DNA of 64,000 bases, from the NCBI RefSeq assembly GCF_001642995.1, contig NZ_LOHS01000051.1:34840-98839 (forward strand), given 5' to 3'. A program made the translations under genes and the position numbers. Numbering within the stretch: position 1 is the stretch's first letter; each line of letters starts with the position of its first letter. The notes beneath the pieces were generated by a model. The model searched no databases. It was not told where the DNA came from and was given only the letters and a program-made list of their open reading frames with translations. Below, in pieces: positions 61,485 through 64,000 of this stretch. Source of the stretch: Streptomyces jeddahensis (GTDB taxonomy: Bacteria > Actinomycetota > Actinomycetes > Streptomycetales > Streptomycetaceae).

Positions 61485-62915
61485 TCACCGCCGCCGCCCC
61501 CTCAGCGTCAGCGCCATCAGCGCCGCCACCGCGCACAGGGCGCCCGCCGCCACCCACACCATGTCGTACGAACCGGACACGTCCCGCGCCGCGCCGCCCA
61601 GGAAGGCGACAAGACCCGCACCCAGCTGATGGGCCGCGTTGATCCAGCCGAAGACGACCGGTGCGTCGGCGCCGTGGTAGGCGCGGCACAGCGCGAGGGT
61701 CGGCGGCACCGTGGCCACGTCCAGCAGCCCGAACACGATGACGAACGCGACGAGGGGCGGCTGGACGGTCGCCGTGAGCAGCAGAGGCAGGGCGAGGAGG
61801 GACAGGCCCCGCAGCGCGTAGCAGACGGCGAGCAGCCGACGGGCGTCCACGCGGTCCGTGAGCCATCCGGAGCCGACCGTTCCCGCCACGTTGAAGATCC
61901 CGATCAGCGAGAGCAGCGAGGCGGCGACGGTCACCGGCATCCCGTGGTCGTGCGCCGCGGGGGCGAAATGGGTCCACATGACGCCGTTCGTCGACGCGCC
62001 GCACACGGCGAAGGTCCCGGCGAGCAGCAAGAAGGGCGCTGTGCCCGCCGACCGGAGGAGAACGCGAACCGCTCGCCCGGCCGCGTGCGGTGCGGGGGAC
62101 GGTGGGGAGGTGAACTCCCGTGGCCCGTCCGCGCCTTCGGCCCCGTCAGCGTCCGCCCCGTCGGCCCCGTCCGCCCCGTACGGAAGGCGTCCGACATCCG
62201 CCGGACGGTCGCGCAGCACCAGCCCGACGATCAGGACGGCGCCGGCGGCCGCGACCGCGAGGCAACCGGCGGCGGCCCGCCACGCGTACGCGTCGATGAC
62301 CTCGGACAACACCGGCAGGAACAGGAACTGCCCCAGGACGCTCGCCGCCGTGAGCAGCCCGGTGACCAGCCCGCGCCGCGCCACGAACCACCGCTCCGTG
62401 ACGGTCGCCGCAAAAGCCGTCGCGGTGGCCCCCGTGCCGAGCCCCACGAACACACCCCAGTACAGAACGAACTGCCAGGGCGCCGTCATCGTCATGGCCA
62501 GCCCGGCGCCCGCACCCACCAGCGCCAGCGCCGCGGTGGCGACCCGGCGCATGCCGAACCGGTCCATCAGCGCTGCCGAGAACGGCGCCGCCACCCCGTA
62601 CAGCGCCATGTTCACGAGCGTCCCCACCCCGATCGCGGACCGCGACCAGCCGAACTCCTCGTGGAGCGGCCCGACAAGCAGTCCCGCGAGGGTGGTGAAG
62701 GCCCCGGCGGTGACGATGGCGAGGGTGGCGGTGGCGGCGATGGTCCAGGGGGTGGGGCGGATGCCGGGCGAGTGGTGGTGGCGGTGGCGGTGGCGGTGGC
62801 GCCTCTCGGCTCGGGTCCGGGTCCGGGTCTGCGTCTGGGCGGTCTGGACGGCCTGGACGGTCTGGGCTGTTTGGACGGCCTGGGCGGCCTGGACGCGTGT
62901 CGGCTGAGTGCTCAT
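61485..62915 (-). CDS. MFS transporter with repetitive N-terminus
   Basis: A 476-residue transporter with 12 helices: GPLHEEFGWSRSAIGVGTLVNMALYGVAAPFSAALMDRFG and VFGWINAAHQLGAGLVAFLGG resemble the OFA/monocarboxylate class. The first 50 residues are Val-Gln/Ala-Gln repeats then Thr-Arg and His-Arg repeats. Divergent from an AraC-family regulator, presumably its regulator. Confidence 0.85.
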   Translation of the reverse strand: MSTQPTRVQAAQAVQTAQTVQAVQTAQTQTRTRTRAERRHRHRHRHHHSPGIRPTPWTIAATATLAIVTAGAFTTLAGLLVGPLHEEFGWSRSAIGVGTLVNMALYGVAAPFSAALMDRFGMRRVATAALALVGAGAGLAMTMTAPWQFVLYWGVFVGLGTGATATAFAATVTERWFVARRGLVTGLLTAASVLGQFLFLPVLSEVIDAYAWRAAAGCLAVAAAGAVLIVGLVLRDRPADVGRLPYGADGADGADADGAEGADGPREFTSPPSPAPHAAGRAVRVLLRSAGTAPFLLLAGTFAVCGASTNGVMWTHFAPAAHDHGMPVTVAASLLSLIGIFNVAGTVGSGWLTDRVDARRLLAVCYALRGLSLLALPLLLTATVQPPLVAFVIVFGLLDVATVPPTLALCRAYHGADAPVVFGWINAAHQLGAGLVAFLGGAARDVSGSYDMVWVAAGALCAVAALMALTLRGRRR

Positions 62916-62950
62916 GCTCCGACCCTCCGCCAGGGACAGCACCGCAACGA

Positions 62951-62966
62951 GTGGCCAGATGGCCAC
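62951..62966. promoter_or_regulatory. Palindromic operator between the MFS gene and the AraC regulator
   Basis: GTGGCCA-GA-TGGCCAC is a perfect 7-base inverted repeat with a 2-base centre. It lies in the divergent gap 36 bases from the MFS start and 20 bases from the regulator start, so one bound regulator could control both genes. Confidence 0.65.
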
Positions 62967-62985
62967 GATGTGCAAGGATTACGCC

Positions 62986-64000
62986 ATGAACCGACTCGGG
63001 TCCGGCGAACCGTCCCACCGGGTGGCGGTCCTGGTACGCGACGGTGTGCTGCCCATGGAACTCGGCCTCGTCCACCAGCTCTTCGGCAATGCCCGCTCGC
63101 CCTCCGGAGACCCGCTGTACGAGGTGCTGACCTGCGCCATCAGGCCCGGGAAGATCCGAACGGACGCGGACTTCCCGATCTACGCGGCCCACGGTCGGGC
63201 AGTGCTGGCAACGGCGGACACGGTGATCGTCCCGGCGTCACACGAGGAGGACGAAACGCTGACGGCCGGAGGCCTGCCGGAGCCCCTGGCCTCCGCGATA
63301 CGGTCCATGGCCCCCGGCACCCGTACCGCGTCGATCTGCACCGGAGCCTTCGTCCTCGCGGCGGCCGGGCTCCTCGACGGCCGCCGCGCGACGACGCACT
63401 GGCTGTCGACGGATCTCTTCGCGCGTGCGTTCCCGTCCGTGACGGTGGACCCGGACGTGCTGTACGTCGACGAGGGGCGGGTTCTGACGTCGGCGGGGGA
63501 GGCGGCGGGCGTCGACCTCTGCCTGCACATGATCCGCCGCGACCACGGCTCGGCGGTCGCGGCCGATGTCGCCCGCCGCACCGTCGTACCGCCGCACCGG
63601 GAGGGCGGCCAGGCCCAGTACATCCAACGCCCGGTCCCGGACCAGAAGGTGACGGCGGGTTCGACCGCGGCGTCGCGTGCCTGGGCGCTGAAGCACCTGG
63701 GGAAACCCCTGACGCTGCGCGAACTGGCGGCCCAGGACGCCCTGAGCGTACGCACCTACAGCCGCCGCTTCCGCGAGGAGACGGGCCTCACGCCGATCCA
63801 GTGGCTGACGCAGCGCCGCGTCGACCGCGCGAGGCAGCTGCTGGAGCAGACCGACCACACGGTCGACCGCGTCGCAGCGGAGGCCGGCTTCGGCACGGGG
63901 GCGTCGCTGAGGCAGCACTTCCAGGCGGCGTTGGGGGTGTCGCCGGGGGCGTACCGGGCGACGTTCAGGGGGAAGGGGGCGAGGTCCGCTCGGCCCGGCA
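62986..64000 (+). CDS. AraC/GlxA-family regulator with DJ-1/PfpI-like domain (runs off the window)
   Basis: The visible 338 codons start MNRLGSGEPSHRVAVLVRDGV. They show an N-terminal DJ-1/PfpI-like domain (nucleophile-elbow-like region SICTGAFVLAAAGLLDGRRATTHW) and a C-terminal AraC HTH (LTLRELAAQDALSVRTYSRRFREETGLTPIQWLTQRRVDRARQLLEQT). No stop is seen before the window end. An in-frame ATG at 62968 is an alternative. It likely regulates the divergent MFS gene through the operator in the gap. Confidence 0.88.
   Translation, partial: MNRLGSGEPSHRVAVLVRDGVLPMELGLVHQLFGNARSPSGDPLYEVLTCAIRPGKIRTDADFPIYAAHGRAVLATADTVIVPASHEEDETLTAGGLPEPLASAIRSMAPGTRTASICTGAFVLAAAGLLDGRRATTHWLSTDLFARAFPSVTVDPDVLYVDEGRVLTSAGEAAGVDLCLHMIRRDHGSAVAADVARRTVVPPHREGGQAQYIQRPVPDQKVTAGSTAASRAWALKHLGKPLTLRELAAQDALSVRTYSRRFREETGLTPIQWLTQRRVDRARQLLEQTDHTVDRVAAEAGFGTGASLRQHFQAALGVSPGAYRATFRGKGARSARPG

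Overview
This is a high-GC actinobacterial chromosome segment, almost certainly Streptomyces. GTG and TTG starts are frequent, ATGA/GTGA stop-start overlaps are common, and much of the gene order (murA, hpd with its Lrp/AsnC regulator, pncA/pncB, clpS, mec-cysO-cysM, nagE/nagF, rph, rdgB, bcp) matches what I remember of the Streptomyces coelicolor core near SCO2900-SCO2950. No database was searched; family calls come from reading motifs.

Left part (1-22.7 kb): murA, an AlgH-family protein and a DUF3039 protein precede a sugar ABC transporter plus GH20 beta-N-acetylhexosaminidase operon with a DasR-type operator (dre) in front of it. A molybdenum hydroxylase operon follows (FAD, [2Fe-2S] and molybdopterin subunits plus a 40-residue membrane peptide). 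Its iron-sulfur subunit has a roughly 440-residue low-complexity extension, and its large subunit lacks the usual catalytic glutamate. Next is a scrambled zone of decayed genes (P-loop protein, SUKH-like immunity protein, methyltransferase tail), a beta-lactamase-like lipoprotein, tRNA-Cys, an MFS exporter, an antitoxin/Fic pair, a helicase, an IclR regulator and a secreted Lon-type protease.

Middle (22.7-44.7 kb): a glycine-betaine/choline-type ABC operon, Lrp/AsnC regulator and hpd, a TPR protein, a GlcD-like oxidase, two RDD membrane proteins, NAD salvage genes (pncA, pncB), clpS, a DUF2017 protein, an amino-acid permease, and the CysO cysteine pathway (JAMM protease, cysteine-rich leader peptide, sulfur carrier, CysM). 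A membrane-anchored PemK-like protein and an MBL hydrolase follow.

Right part (44.7-64 kb): the GlcNAc PTS (IIC and IIB on divergent strands, three dre-like sites between them), rph, a lipoprotein, rdgB, a structurally odd tRNA with anticodon UAG, two HNH endonuclease genes (one frameshifted), bcp, a GroES-like protein, a bifunctional penicillin-binding protein, an ABC-2 exporter operon, a DUF1707 protein, a GDSL hydrolase, a DUF445 protein and an MFS/AraC divergent pair that runs off the window.

Cross-cutting themes: (1) the dre-type sites link the hexosaminidase/ABC operon at 2.8 kb with the GlcNAc PTS at 46 kb into one aminosugar regulon; (2) two families of dispersed intergenic repeats recur (four copies of one, two of the other), one copy read through as protein at the start of a permease and one sitting inside the loop of a transcription terminator; (3) the tRNA at 48.8 kb folds as a class I tRNA but carries a leucine anticodon.
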